A stretch of DNA of 64,000 bases. It comes from Azolla caroliniana. Taxonomy: Eukaryota; Polypodiophyta. Positions 53,700-64,000 of the stretch are shown piece by piece (within the stretch, counting starts at the first letter, position 1; each line of letters begins with the position of its first letter). Made by a program: the position numbers and the translations under genes. The stretch is taken from assembly GCA_043228905.1 (NCBI GenBank), contig JBHGNT010000014.1, forward strand, positions 5,394,001 to 5,458,000. The letters are read 5' to 3'. The notes below the pieces were generated by a model, which saw only the letters and a program-made list of their open reading frames with translations, was not told the origin of the DNA and did no database searches.

Positions 53700-55100
53700 G
53701 AAGAGGTGGTTCTTGGGACTGGTGAAGCACCAAAACCAGTAAGCGTTGCAAAGGAAATGCCCCCGGACAAGAAAAAGGCAACAATTGAACTACTTAGAGA
53801 ATTTTGAGATGTCTTCGCCTAGTCATACAAAGATATGCAAGGGTTGGATCCCCAACTATACCAGCATCAGATCCACCTTAGCAAGGACATGAAGTCGGTA
53901 GCGCAACGACGTTACCGAATGAATCCCAATTATGTAGCAAAGGTCAAGGAAGAAATTGATAAACTTCTAAGAGTCGGTTTTATCCAACTAGTAAAACAAG
54001 CAACATGGCTTAGTCCAATCGTAGTTGTGTCGAAGTAAAACGGAAAGATCCGGGTCTGTGTCGACTACCGAAAGCTGAATGCTGCCATGGTGACAAACAC
54101 GTTCCTACTACCATTCACGGATGGGGTGTTAGATGTGGTAGCCGGTCATGAGGTATATAGTTTCTTGGATGGGTTTAGCGGTTACAACCAACTTCGGATG
54201 GACCCGGTGGATTAGTAAAAGACGACATTCATCACGGAATGGGGAGTGTTCGTCGCGGTAGTTATGATGTTTGGACTGAAGATGGCACTAACAACTTTCC
54301 AGAGCATTATCATGGAAATATTCGGGAAATACATTCCGACATTTATGTAGGTCTTTTTGGAAGATTTTGCGGTTTACAACCGAAAGGAAGAACATTTGGA
54401 CCACCTCTGAATGTGTTTGGAGAAGTGTCAGAGATCTCGAGTGAGCCTGAATTCGGCAAAATGTGTTTTCGGGGTAACAAGTGGCACGCTACTCGGGCAC
54501 ATTGTTAGTAAAGACAGAATCATTGTGGATCCGGACAAGGTGACCACCATCTTAAAAGCACTGGCACCGACAAATGCCAAGGCATTAAGTCGGTTCTTGG
54601 GTTCGATACGGGGGCACAGCCGGATACTACGTTACCTAGCAGTCGTGCACCGCGCTTTTTCAATGGACGGAGCAAGAATAAACGACGTATAAAGCGTTAA
54701 ATGTGATGCTGTCACAAGCTCCAATGGTGCAACCTCCAGATTGGACAAAGGATTTTCATGTGTTCGTGGACGTGTCAGATATAACAATCGGAAGTGTTCT
54801 AATGCAGCTTTACCGTTCGGTCTACTATGCAAGCTGAAAACTCTCTAAAGCCAAACGAAATTACTCGACAACAGAAAGAGAAGCACTAGGAATTTTCTAC
54901 ATCGTCACCAAGTACCGCCACTATTAACTAGGACACAATTTTCGTTCCATGTTGACCACTCCACACTAATTTATTTGGTGTCCAAGGCGCCATTAACCGG
55001 CAAATTAGCAAGGTGGACACTACTATTGCAGGAGTTCGAGTTCGAAATATACCACCGATTGGGAATGTAGCACACAATGGCAAATTACTTGAGCCCGCTG
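53700..55100 (+). pseudogene. Gyp-C reverse transcriptase and RNase H
   Basis: Fragments in order: HQIHLSKDMKSVAQRRYRMN near 53860, WLSPIVVVSK, GKIRVCVDYRKLN, FLDGFSGYNQLRMDP (catalytic Asp present) near 54165, then FLEDFAVYNRKEEHLDHL near 54355, where the family's (Y/F)xDD box reads FLED. VTSGTLLGHIVSKDRIIVDP follows near 54490. RNase H includes VFVDVSDITIGSVLMQ near 54765 and YSTTEREALGI. At least eight stops, for example 54036, 54215 and 54925. Inactive. Confidence 0.85.
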
Positions 55101-55139
55101 GAATCCGGAGAAGCCGGGGATGGAGTCTGAGATGAGTTC

Positions 55140-56070
55140 CTGTATGCTGAGCTATTCAAGACTACCTCGAAAACGGCGGTAGATGAGACAATGGCCGGGG
55201 AGGACAAATGGCTCAACGACATGTATCAATTCCTAGGTACTGGACTGCCTCTGGAAGAGCTAAGTTGGGACGAATGAAAATGATTGGCAGTCCAAGGTCA
55301 CCATTTCTGTTTGATACAGGACACATTGTACCACAAAGGAGCAGTGCGTGGTAAGGAGTGATGAAAAGGAAGCAATTCTACGAGAAGCTCATTGTGGAGT
55401 TGCTGGTTGCCACCATGCCGAAGACGCTACCGCCCGGAAGATTTAGAGAAGTGGGTTATGGTGGTTGACAACTCTCAAAGACACTATCCGATTATGCAAA
55501 GAATGTGATCTCTGCCAGCCGTTGGGCTAAACCACAGAGCAAGCTCAAATGTCCCATCAACCCGTATTGCAACTAGAACCGTTTCAAAATGGGGATTAGA
55601 TTTCGTGGGGCCATTTAAGCCACTAGCAATGCGCATAGGGAACTGGTACATTATTGTAGCCACTGACTATTGTACGAAATGGGTGGAAGCAAAAGCGCTC
55701 TGGGACAACACGGCGGCATCAACGATAACATTTCTTTATGAATATATATGGTGCCGATACGGATGTCCGATCGAGTTGATCAACGATCAGGGAGGACACT
55801 TCCTTGGTCATGTGGTGGAAAGCCTGACAACATTCTATACAGTAGTTCATAAACACAGTATGCCATACTACCCGTAGGCGAACGGATTGGCGGAATCAAT
55901 GAACAAGTCGCTCCAGAACATTCTTTGGAAAATTGTAAATGAAAACTAGACAGACTAGGATACCAAACTACACAGCGCATTATGGGCTTATTGGACGGCG
56001 TTGTCGTGAAATCCGCCAATAAGCGCGGATCGTGAGGCGGAACCGCCGGGGTTCTGGATGGGAAGGATTT
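55140..56070 (+). pseudogene. Gyp-C integrase
   Basis: A decayed zinc-binding portion (TLYHKGAVRG near 55325) is followed by the DDE core: WGLDFVGPFKPLAMRIGNWY near 55600, ATDYCTKWVEAKAL, then IELINDQGGHFLGHVVE near 55765-55810 and a stop in YYP*ANGLAESMNKSLQ. The catalytic Glu context (NGLAE) is retained. The C-terminal part ends near 56070. No chromodomain is visible. Confidence 0.84.
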
Positions 56071-56864
56071 AGGGCTTAACACTTAATGTATTTTAGGCTT
56101 AAAGACGAGTGATTTATCTTTAATAAGAGTAAATTGGTAGTATAAGAGATCGAATAATAGTTAATTACATTTATGCATAAGCAAATCTTCGAGTAGGAGA
56201 TTATGCGAGATTGAATAATACTTAATAATGCTAATAAGTAGGAAAAGCTTAGATTACGGGAGTATGAATGACACTTAATTATTTTTATACATAAGCAATG
56301 TTTAAAATAAGAGAGCATAAGAGAAGAAATATGGAAAGTTTTTATTACTAAATCATCAATATAATGGACTTGTTTTGATACATGATTTCTTTTTTTCTAT
56401 CTCCCCTTTTGGGGTATAAGAGTCTGAGAGAGGAAATATAAATCTTTTCTTATTCAACCCCCTCTATCCCTTCTTCTTATTTATAGGTTTACTATGATTT
56501 GCTTTATTTTTCTCCTAAAAAAAAGCTGGTCTATATGAGTTGCATTTTATTTCTATCACTATTTTTGGAAAGCCCTTTGAGTTAGCTTTCTTATGAATGT
56601 TTTTTTGTCTAATTTGGACACCGGATGAGGAAATTATGAGCTTTTTTCTCTACCTTGCTCCTCAATTCCACGCCTTGCATTTTTTTTTTGCGTTATTATT
56701 ATTATTTTACTTTTTCTATTTTTTTCTACTTTTGAAAATTCGCTTCTACCTACCTTCTTATCTTTTCATCATTTTCACAATATTAGTTTATTTCAACTAC
56801 TACATTCTTTTTTTTTGGTGGTGGTTTCACACTATGTGTTGAAAACATCACGACAACGCATAAA
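56071..56864. other. AT-rich non-coding stretch after Gyp-C pol
   Basis: About 800 bp, very AT-rich, without credible coding sequence. Loosely repeated phrases (cttaattac/tttatgcataagcaa near 56160 and 56275; tagtaggag near 56190) occur, and long T runs near 56690. It separates pol from the third ORF. Confidence 0.6.
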
Positions 56865-59723
56865 ATGAGTATCCGGACGACACCGTTCCGATTCACATTC
56901 GAATTGGAGGTAGTGATGGTCATGGAGTTCCAAATTCCCAGTTTATAGATACAGGTCCGAGAGCGGTTAAGCGAGAAGGAGTCCGAAAAAATCCGATTGG
57001 CAACATTATGCGAACTAGAGGAACACCGGATAGCTAGCGTGTTGCAGCTAGAGCTCGAACAACGTAGACAAAAAGCTTTTGCGGACTAGCGTAGGCTCTA
57101 CATTGGCAAGCCGATGTGAGTGTTCCAGACCTGGATGGGCAGCATGCCGGGAAACCTGTGGTTCCGGTGGACCAGACCGTTCTGGATTACAAGAGAATTC
57201 AAGGGATCTTACCAACTGGGCATGCTAGTCGGCGAGGTATTGGACAAATGGATAAATGGTTTCTGAATAAAACCATACAAAGCCCCGATGCCGGAGAACC
57301 CATTCAAACAATCGGAGGAACAACAGGTTCCGGAAACAGAAGAGGAAACCGGTGAACATCTGTCTACAACGGAGCCGGTGCAGTCGAGCACGCAAGACGA
57401 ACTTAATGGCCAGGTATTTCAGGCCGCACGAGAATTCAAAAAAAAGATAAAAGAAAAAAAAGAAACTATTTGATAGGATGAACGGCCACCATGAAAAGGC
57501 GTGACGACAACTATTTAAAGTGCACCACATGGTGCAATCATACTATTATGGTACACGACGTGCATGCATGGTATTCAAGAAGTGGCGGCTGACAGAAATG
57601 GGGATACAAAACTTCCGAAAAAATGAAGGATTGTCTTTTCACGAGAGAAGGCTTTTGATAGCACAAAAGAGCACATAGGTTTCCGAACAAGCACACGCAA
57701 TCACCCAAGCATTAGTAGGCAACTATAGCGCACTCGACGAAGAAGACATAGGCCCTATGGCACTCTTGATCGCTACCAGAGACTGGTTCAGCAAACATGG
57801 TTTGGAAGGATTTCTCCAGGTAGTGGATGTGCAGCCACACGAAGAACCAGAGAAGATCGCAACAAAGATTGACCTCGACGAGATCTCCGAAGGCACCGTC
57901 CAAGCCCTCATTGGGTTACCTGCCGAGGGACTATATTCCATCGAGAACCCCTCTACAGAAATCTTGACCAAATACTTCAGGGAGTACTCCATTGCCAATA
58001 AAGTGTACTGAACACAAGGCGGCAAGAATCCCTTGTTCAGGGAGGTGGCTCGTGTTTTATTAGAATACGGATTTGTGCATCCTCGACCACCTGCCATGCC
58101 AAAGAATCAGGCCAGATTTATCATAGCAACATTCAAAGGCCTCAAGGTGGATTGGCCGGTAATTATAGCCGACTCTCTACGAGCAAGCATCGCATCCGTA
58201 GTGGGCGGGAAGAAGGCATGGTGCAGGTTAGCCCAGTGGCTAACATTATTGGTACCCCCAACACATGCCGTCAAGACGAAGAAGCGAACCCCGCCGGAAA
58301 CCACACCGAATAAGGCATCCAAACGACAGTAGCTCCTGTCAAAGCACAACCCCGGATGGACGGTAGGGGAATCGTCTCAGCAAGAAGAAGTACGGATGAC
58401 CTAGGGACAGGAGCCGGGAAAGCAAGTTCCAGAGAAAACGGCCAAACCAATCAAAATCAAGCTGCGTTGGTAGGACAGGGACACATACGACCTGGTCCGG
58501 AGGGTGAACCAAGAAACCGCAGAGGAAGAGGTTGAAGAGGAACTAGTTGAAGCCCTTCAATGTCGCCCAAGGAAGTGCAACACGAAATAGTAGGGGGAAG
58601 GATCGGGTCCGAAGCAGGACAATACCTCGAAGACTTTCTCAATGGTGGTAGAACCCAGGATGGAGGAAGAACTGGTAATAAGACCAAAAGCGGTGACAAC
58701 GGTTCAACAGGAACCGGTTATAGAGAGACTTACCTCACCGGGTCTTCAAGCGGCGCCACATTACGAACGCCGTCTGGAGCGGACACTGGAACCACTGACC
58801 CAATGGCTCAAGAAGGAGCACGAACCAAGACCGGAGACAATACAACAGTTTACTACCCTAACACAACATGGAACATGCTGCCAATGGTTGAAGTGGCTCA
58901 GAGAGCAACTATCTGGTGTGGCTAACCAGATGGAGGACGAACAACAACAAGTCGGAAGTCTGGCGGAATGGTTGCTAGCCACAACCGAAGAATTAGAGAA
59001 GGCTCGGGCACAGATCCAGAGCCTAGAGGAAGAATTGAAAAAGGCCATGTAATAAGCGGCCATCATGGCCAACATGGGCCAAACTACAACTGCAACAACA
59101 AAGCCGGTGCCACTAGCTAATCTACAGCACGAAGCTCTGGAAACGGATGCACAACCGAAGGATAGTACAGCCCCGGAAAAAGACACTGAGTGGGAGAAGG
59201 AAATGATAACACTGAAAGAAGAATTAACTGCTCAGGAAGCACTACGAGGAAGAGAAAGGGATCAGATGAGGAAAAATGGAGACGGGAAGAAAATGTCTGG
59301 AAAAGTCAGGCTAATAATAACTAGCTGAAGGAAGAGTGAGAAAAGCTACTGCAAGAAAAGGATAAGCTCCGGAGAATGGCGGAAACGGAAATAGAGCGGT
59401 TGAAAGAAGAAATCCGGCAATAGAAGGACAAAGACAATCGAGTGCGCTCCTAGATAAATCGCTAGCTAAAGCAGAATCTAGAAGATTTGGAAAAGCTACA
59501 TCGGGACCACAACCAACTAGATGCCGAACATAAGAACCTTGGGTCGGAATTTGACCGACATCAAGAAAAGATGAAAGAAATCCGGATGGAGACGCTGGTG
59601 GATGAACAACCAAGGGGGTAGCAACGGCGAAGGCACTCGAAGAAGTGGCAAAGGACAAAATGGAGCTGAGCAAGAAGCACTATGAAGAAGTAGAACGGGC
59701 AAAAATGGCTTTGGATAGGGTCC
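56865..59723 (+). pseudogene. Gyp-C third ORF (coiled-coil protein of unknown function)
   Basis: From ATG 56865 a long plus-strand protein can be followed in two frames with several stops (56949, 57088, 57474, 58010, 58330, 59050). Early part: MEFQIP, charged helices (ERLSEKESEKIRLATLCELE). Middle: a globular region, GTVQALIGLPAEGLYSIENP, MPKNQARFIIATFKGLKVDW and SIASVVGGKKAWCRLAQWLT. End: Pro/Glu-rich text and long coiled coils (EELEKARAQIQSLEEELKKA; EWEKEMITLKEELTAQEAL). It lies where env-like or additional ORFs occur in plant gypsy elements, but there is no signal peptide or membrane span, so I do not call it env. It is cut by Cop-8. Confidence 0.62.
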
Positions 59724-60116
59724 TGTTGAGAATCAAGCTCAACTTGGTCTAGTGTGTGAACTCACCTTGAGAGTGAAGAGACACTCCAACGGTCAAGAGT
59801 CACCATTATGTCACCACTTTGTATTCTAGCATTTAGTATGAGTCATAGAATCATATTCTATGACACATAACTTATGAGCTTTCACATTCCCCATGCTCCA
59901 TGAGGCTTGTAGTTAATGAAGAGAGAGGGTGACTACATAAAGCACCCTCCTCCCACCTTGTATCATGTTGAGTCTTTGTCCTTTGCTAATATATATTTTT
60001 ACCTTGCGTATTCTCTGTGTATTACTCCTTGTCTCTCTCACACACACTCTCTCTCTCATACACACACAGTTCACACCTATTCCGCTTCACAAGAATCCAT
60101 CTCTTGATTCTTTACA
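59724..60116 (+). repeat. Cop-8 5' LTR
   Basis: 393 bp, TGTTGAGAATCAAGCTCAAC to TTCTTTACA. It includes an ACTACATAAAGCACCC promoter-like stretch near 59931 and CA/CT dinucleotide runs near 60040. Related fragments occur at 32451 and 42153. Confidence 0.92.
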
Positions 60117-60129
60117 TGGTATCAGAGCG
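60117..60129 (+). other. Cop-8 primer-binding site
   Basis: TGGTATCAGAGCG immediately follows the LTR end at 60116. Confidence 0.93.
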
Positions 60130-60275
60130 ATTTGATAGCTCGATCTAGCCCATTCGCCTCATCGTGATTGTGTGTTGTGCTCCACGCCGACGACCAAGAA
60201 CCGGCTCATCGCTATTGTAGCTTCGCTACATAGCTCACATTCGAAGAGAGAAGAAGAAGAAGAACAATCAACATA

Positions 60276-60817
60276 ATGAATACTCAAATGGGGAGCGCTC
60301 TCCCTACCGAGAAGTTGGATCGAAACAACTTCGCATCTTGGGTGTACAAGATGCACCAATACCTTGTCGGACAAGGCTATTGGAGCTACATCAAAGGAGC
60401 GCATGAAGACCGACCCGCCAAAGCGGCTCCCGGATACGCAACATGGGAGCAAGCTGCAAACCGCGTGATATATTGTTTGGTGACATGTGTTCACGACCAC
60501 ATGCTCGGTTACATTCGAGAAGCCAAGACGCCGAAGGAAGCATGGGAAAATCTACGAAAGATTTTCGCCGCCAACACGACCGCGAGGAAGCTTCAACTCC
60601 GCCAAGAGTTGAACAACATTCAACAAAGGGATATGTCCATCACGACATACACCTTGAAGATCAAGGAGCTTTGCGACTCGCTCGGCTCAATAAGTGTAAG
60701 TATAGATGATGATGAGGTGGTGCAAATATGCCTCGGCAGCCTCGCACCACGGTTCGGCGCGATGCGAACTGCCATTCTAGCGCGGGAGAAATCTCCCTCC
60801 TTCTTCGAGCTTCAATC
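60276..60817 (+). CDS. Cop-8 gag (open, interrupted by Cop-9)
   Basis: Starts MNTQMGSALPTEKLDRNNFA and shows the copia capsid pattern: WVYKMHQYLVGQGYW, TPKEAWENLRKIFAANTTAR, LRQELNNIQQRDMSITTYTL, and ICLGSLAPRFGAMRTAIL. No stop occurs in 180 codons before the Cop-9 LTR at 60818. It is the homologue of Cop-2 gag (SSLPVEKLDRSNYAF) but intact. The zinc knuckle and pol must lie beyond the window. Confidence 0.9.
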
Positions 60818-61468
60818 TGATGGAAATAATCGTCCCTTTCCAACCTTCACCACTCGGCCACAACCAAGGAAACACACGAATCGTTGTTGCAGAAAATGGG
60901 AAATGCGAAAAATAGAGTGGACACACGATTTAACGTGGAAAACCCTGTACGGGAAAAACCACGGGAGTACAAGACTCCGAACCAAAACTATGCACAGAGA
61001 AATATACAATGGCGAGCTGCAAGGCGACGACCTTGAGCTCGCTGTCCTCGCCACAAGCGGCGGAATTACACAGAGGCGTCGACCTCTTCCTCTCTCACGC
61101 TCTATCTCTCTCACGGCTGCTCTCTCTTCACTCCTCTTAAGTGGAAAAACAGAAAAATGAGTAGCAACATAAAAACTGTTTGCCCTAAGTCATATTTATA
61201 CACATATGACTTTCGGGCTATTTACAAATATAGCCTCAAGGGCCCTTGGCAAACATATTCACAAATATGTCCCCGCATCCGGATCTCTCTCCGGGTACAT
61301 ACGTCATCCGGCTCCGTAACCGGGGTCTTCATCATCCGGATCCGTATCCGGGTACTCTTCATCCGGCTTCATGCCGGGTACTCTTCATCATCCGGTTCCG
61401 TAACCGCAACCGGGCTTGCCGTCATTCATCTCCGGACATCCCATCCGGAGGGACCGAAAATCCCAACA
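60818..61468 (-). repeat. Cop-9 3' LTR
   Basis: 651 bp, TGATGGAAATAATCG to AATCCCAACA. It is about 47 bp longer than the Cop-1 LTR, mostly from additional CCGG...CCGGGTACTC units near 61320-61400. A purine tract lies outside at about 61471-61480 (minus strand). Confidence 0.93.
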
Positions 61469-61478
61469 AACTCCCCCT

Positions 61479-63999
61479 TCACTTCGGCATGGGATGTCTC
61501 TCCAATCCGATCCTCTTCCGGCATGCTTCCAGCTTGTCGGGTGAGAGCACCTTGGTCAGCATATCCGACCCGTTCTCGTCCGTGTGGATCTTCGTCAGCA
61601 CGAACTCCTTGTCTTCTATCCTTTCCCAGATCCAGTGATATCTTCGCTGGATGTGCTTCGTCCGAGAATGGTAGGCCGCGTTCTTCGCAAGGTGGATGGC
61701 ACTCTGACTATCGCAGTAGAGTCGGTACTCCTCCTGACGGATACCGAGCTCTCTAATGAAGTCCTTCATCCATATTATTTCCTTGCCGGCTTCAACAGCC
61801 GCCATGTACTCCGCCTCCGTGGTTGATAGCGCAACCGTCTTCTGCAGCTTCGACTGCCATGAAACAGCTCCCCCTGCATACGTCATCACATACCCTGATG
61901 TGGACCGGCTGGTATCTGCATCAGCCGACATATCCGAATCGGTAAAGCCATCGAGTTCGGGCTTACCGGAGCCGAATCGGAGGCACACGTTTGCCGTGCC
62001 CTTCAGGTATCGGAGTATCCACTTGACCGCGTTCCAGTGCTCCTTGCCGGGATTGCTCATGTACCGGCTCACCACTCCGACTGCGTATCCTATGTCCGGT
62101 CTTGTACACACCATTGCGTACATCAAGCTTTCGACGGCAGAGGCATATGGTACTTTCATCATGTCCTCCTTCTCAGCCTTTGTCTTGGGGCTTTGCTTGC
62201 TGGACAACTTGCAGTTTGCCGGGAGGGTTGACCCGACCGGTCTTGCTTCCGACATGTTGAACCGTTTAAGCACCTTTGTCACGTACTTTTCCTGTGACAG
62301 CCACAACTGCTTCTTGCTCCGGTCCCGGATGATGTGCATCCCTAGTATTTGTCTTGCCGGACCCAGGTCCTTCATTGAGAAGGTTCGGTGAAGAGCCTTC
62401 TTCAGCATCCGTATCTTGACCTGGTCCCGTCCGACGATCAACATGTCGTCCACGTACAGGAGGAGTATTAGAAAGTCTCCTCCTTCGAACTTCTTCACAA
62501 ACACGCAGTGATCGGACTGCGTTTTGTGGTACCCTTCATCTGTCATGAAGGAGTCGAACTTCCGGTACCATTGCCGGGGAGCCTGCTTCAGACCGTAAAG
62601 GCTCTTCTTCAACCGGCATACCAGGTGCTCCTTCCCTTTCTTCTCGAATCCTTCCGGTTGCTGCATGTAGATCTCTTCTTCGAGGTCACCGTGAAGGAAT
62701 GCCGTCTTCACGTCCATCTGTTCTACCTCGAGGTCCATGCTTGCCGCTATGCTCAGCACCGTCCGGATGGAGGTCATCTTCACTACCGGGGCAAATATCT
62801 CGTCGAAGTCGACGCCCTTCTTCTGCTGGAACCCCTTCACCACGATCCTGGCTTTGTATCTCGGAGGGTTTCCGGCATCTCCCGGTTTCAGCTTGAACAC
62901 CCACTTGTTTCGAAGTGCCCGTTTTCCTTTCGGCAACTCCACAAGTTCATATGTGTGGTTCTCATGCAGGGAATCCATCTCGTCCTGCATGGCACTCAAC
63001 CACCTGCGGCTCTGGGTGTCATGCTTTGCTTCTTCAAAGCTCTCCGGCTCCCCTTCGTCGGTTAGCAGCACGTGCTCTGGTTCCGGAAATCTCCGGGGGG
63101 CCCTTCTCTCTCTTAGAGGATATCTCCGTTCCGGAGCTTCGGTAGCCGGTTCTTCCGATTCTTCTTCATCCGAATCCATTTCGGGATCGGGGCCGGTTCC
63201 GGTATCATTTTCATCTTCTTCGGCCGGTTCTGTTTCTTCACCGTCTTCGGCCGGATCCTCGAGTGCTAACCGGTCCCTTGCCGGTCGGGACTGATCCTCG
63301 TAGAGTTGATCCTCACCGGTCGACTTGGAGCTCTTCATCTTCTTCTCCGACTCCCAGTCGGCGAGTGTCTTGTCCTCCATGAAGATGATGTCTCGACTCC
63401 TGAATATCTTCTTGTCGACCGGGTCCCATACTCGGTAGCCGAACTCGTCGTCGCCGTAACCGAGGAATATGCATGGCCGGGTCTTTGGATCTAGCTTTCC
63501 TCTCCGGTCCTTTGCCACATGCACGTATGCGAGACACCCGAACACCTTCAGATGCCGGTAAGATACTTCCCTACCGGTCCACACTCTCTGCGGCGTGTCT
63601 CCGTCCAAAGGTACTGAGGGTGATCTGTTTATCACGTATGTCGCCGTCGACATCGCCTCAGCCCAAAACCCCTTGGGTAATTCAGCATGCGCCAGCATAC
63701 TCCGGACCCTCTCCATTATGGTCCGGTTCATCCTCTCGGCCAGCCCGTTCAGTTCCGGCGTCTTCGGCACAGTAAACTCGAGCCGGATTCCCTTCGAGCG
63801 ACAGTACTCCGCGAACTGCCCCCGGTATTCCCCTCCGTTATCCGCTCGTATCGCTTTCAGCTTCTTGCCGGATTCTCTTTCCACTCTCCCGTGGAGTTCT
63901 TTGAAGACGGACAACACTTGGTCCTTTGTCTTCAACGGTGCCATCCACAGCTTCCGGCTGTGATCATCAATGAAAGTTACGAAGTACTGGGCTCCGCCA
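61479..63999 (-). CDS. Cop-9 pol (integrase to RNase H), intact and open to the window edge
   Basis: An uninterrupted minus-strand frame of at least 840 codons, still open at 64000. Integrase core: FIDDHSRKLW near 63975, IRADNGGEYRGQF near 63830, LNGLAERMNRTIMERV. The linker is acidic (DPEMDSDEEESEE). Reverse transcriptase: QMDVKTAFLHGDLEEEIYM near 62700, SLYGLKQAPRQWYRKF, and the catalytic YVDDMLIV near 62445. RNase H: TDSDMSADADTSRSTSGY near 61920, LSTTEAEYMAAVEAGKE, LYCDSQSAIHLAKN, and HTDENGSDMLTKVL; stop at 61479. All catalytic residues I can check are present. It could supply functions in trans to Cop-1. Confidence 0.95.
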   Translation of the reverse strand, partial: GGAQYFVTFIDDHSRKLWMAPLKTKDQVLSVFKELHGRVERESGKKLKAIRADNGGEYRGQFAEYCRSKGIRLEFTVPKTPELNGLAERMNRTIMERVRSMLAHAELPKGFWAEAMSTATYVINRSPSVPLDGDTPQRVWTGREVSYRHLKVFGCLAYVHVAKDRRGKLDPKTRPCIFLGYGDDEFGYRVWDPVDKKIFRSRDIIFMEDKTLADWESEKKMKSSKSTGEDQLYEDQSRPARDRLALEDPAEDGEETEPAEEDENDTGTGPDPEMDSDEEESEEPATEAPERRYPLRERRAPRRFPEPEHVLLTDEGEPESFEEAKHDTQSRRWLSAMQDEMDSLHENHTYELVELPKGKRALRNKWVFKLKPGDAGNPPRYKARIVVKGFQQKKGVDFDEIFAPVVKMTSIRTVLSIAASMDLEVEQMDVKTAFLHGDLEEEIYMQQPEGFEKKGKEHLVCRLKKSLYGLKQAPRQWYRKFDSFMTDEGYHKTQSDHCVFVKKFEGGDFLILLLYVDDMLIVGRDQVKIRMLKKALHRTFSMKDLGPARQILGMHIIRDRSKKQLWLSQEKYVTKVLKRFNMSEARPVGSTLPANCKLSSKQSPKTKAEKEDMMKVPYASAVESLMYAMVCTRPDIGYAVGVVSRYMSNPGKEHWNAVKWILRYLKGTANVCLRFGSGKPELDGFTDSDMSADADTSRSTSGYVMTYAGGAVSWQSKLQKTVALSTTEAEYMAAVEAGKEIIWMKDFIRELGIRQEEYRLYCDSQSAIHLAKNAAYHSRTKHIQRRYHWIWERIEDKEFVLTKIHTDENGSDMLTKVLSPDKLEACRKRIGLERHPMPK

Positions 64000-64000
64000 T

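Larger units (their letters stand above)
47320..59723 (+). mobile_element. Gyp-C: second gypsy lineage with additional 3' ORF, interrupted by Cop-7
   Basis: Plus-strand gag (about 47330-48103 and 52158-52660), protease, reverse transcriptase, RNase H and integrase (to about 56070), then an AT-rich gap and a long third coding region (56865-59723). No LTR of this element is in the window: Cop-6 abuts it on the left and Cop-8 interrupts its third ORF on the right. The reverse transcriptase phrases (VTSGTLLGHIVSKD; VSLNSAKC) are like plant Tat/Athila-type gypsy elements, which are known to carry additional ORFs. Many stops. Confidence 0.8.
59724..60817 (+). mobile_element. Cop-8: copia element, visible 5' part
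   Basis: The 5' LTR, primer site and gag are followed at 60818 by Cop-9, which inserted into gag. The rest lies beyond the right edge. It interrupts the third ORF of Gyp-C (preceding bases GGTCC are its presumed left target duplication). Confidence 0.9.
60818..64000 (-). mobile_element. Cop-9: copia element of the Cop-1 family, right part outside window
   Basis: The 3' LTR (60818-61468) and pol are visible; the 5' half lies beyond 64000. It is inserted in Cop-8 gag. Its pol has no stop in the visible part, unlike Cop-1, so it may be the functional relative. Confidence 0.93.

Noticed and set aside
56865-59723. An envelope gene of the gypsy element
   Set aside because: The position would fit, but there is no signal peptide, membrane segment or protease site; the protein is mostly coiled coil.

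Overview
The window is repeat-dense nuclear DNA of a plant-lineage organism (land plant or streptophyte alga; I cannot name the species). Supporting signs are copia and chromodomain-gypsy elements primed by initiator tRNA-Met (TGGTATCAGAGC), a TTTAGGG-type telomere-like run, and introns with ordinary GT/AG borders. I found no ordinary host gene. Nearly every base belongs to a mobile element, and most are nested inside one another. Element names (Cop-, Gyp-, Tn17) are local labels.

Layout: 1-9876 is a minus-strand copia (Cop-2) that carries a complete, very young copia (Cop-1, 1603-6923) and itself sits in a plus-strand copia (Cop-3, 9877 to about 13375). From about 13400 to 14788 comes the integrase-chromodomain end of a gypsy element (Gyp-A), whose 3' LTR (14775-15193 plus 32408-32450) is split by a 17.2-kb cut-and-paste DNA transposon (Tn17, 15194-32407). 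Tn17 has 25-bp terminal inverted repeats, a TTCT target duplication, a plus-strand transposase pseudogene, a convergent minus-strand gene that I do not recognise, and hundreds of copies of the palindrome TAGCTAATTAGCTA. A copia (Cop-4) sits in the transposase intron. A second copy of the Gyp-A target at 42.1 kb lacks Tn17 and serves as an empty site.

From 32408 to 43249 lie duplicated LTR fragments and a gag-only gypsy derivative (Gyp-B, 33371-42152) split by Cop-5 (36869-42072), with solo LTRs at 41245-41633 and 42398-42850. From 42385 to about 47320 is a minus-strand copia (Cop-6). From about 47320 to 59723 is a second kind of gypsy element (Gyp-C) with an additional 3' coiled-coil ORF. Gyp-C is interrupted by an internally deleted copia (Cop-7, 48104-52157), whose 5' LTR carries a truncated LINE (48443-50390). 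Cop-8 (from 59724) carries Cop-9 (from 60818 to the right edge), the only element here with an uninterrupted pol frame.

The genes interact as replication systems. The copia and gypsy polyproteins supply capsid, protease, integrase, reverse transcriptase and RNase H. Several copies were already defective before they transposed (a shared RNase H deletion in Cop-4 and Cop-5; near-identical LTRs around a broken Cop-1), which suggests mobilisation in trans. Tn17, with two genes reading inward from its two ends and dense palindromes at both ends and in both genes' introns, is the most unusual system in the window.
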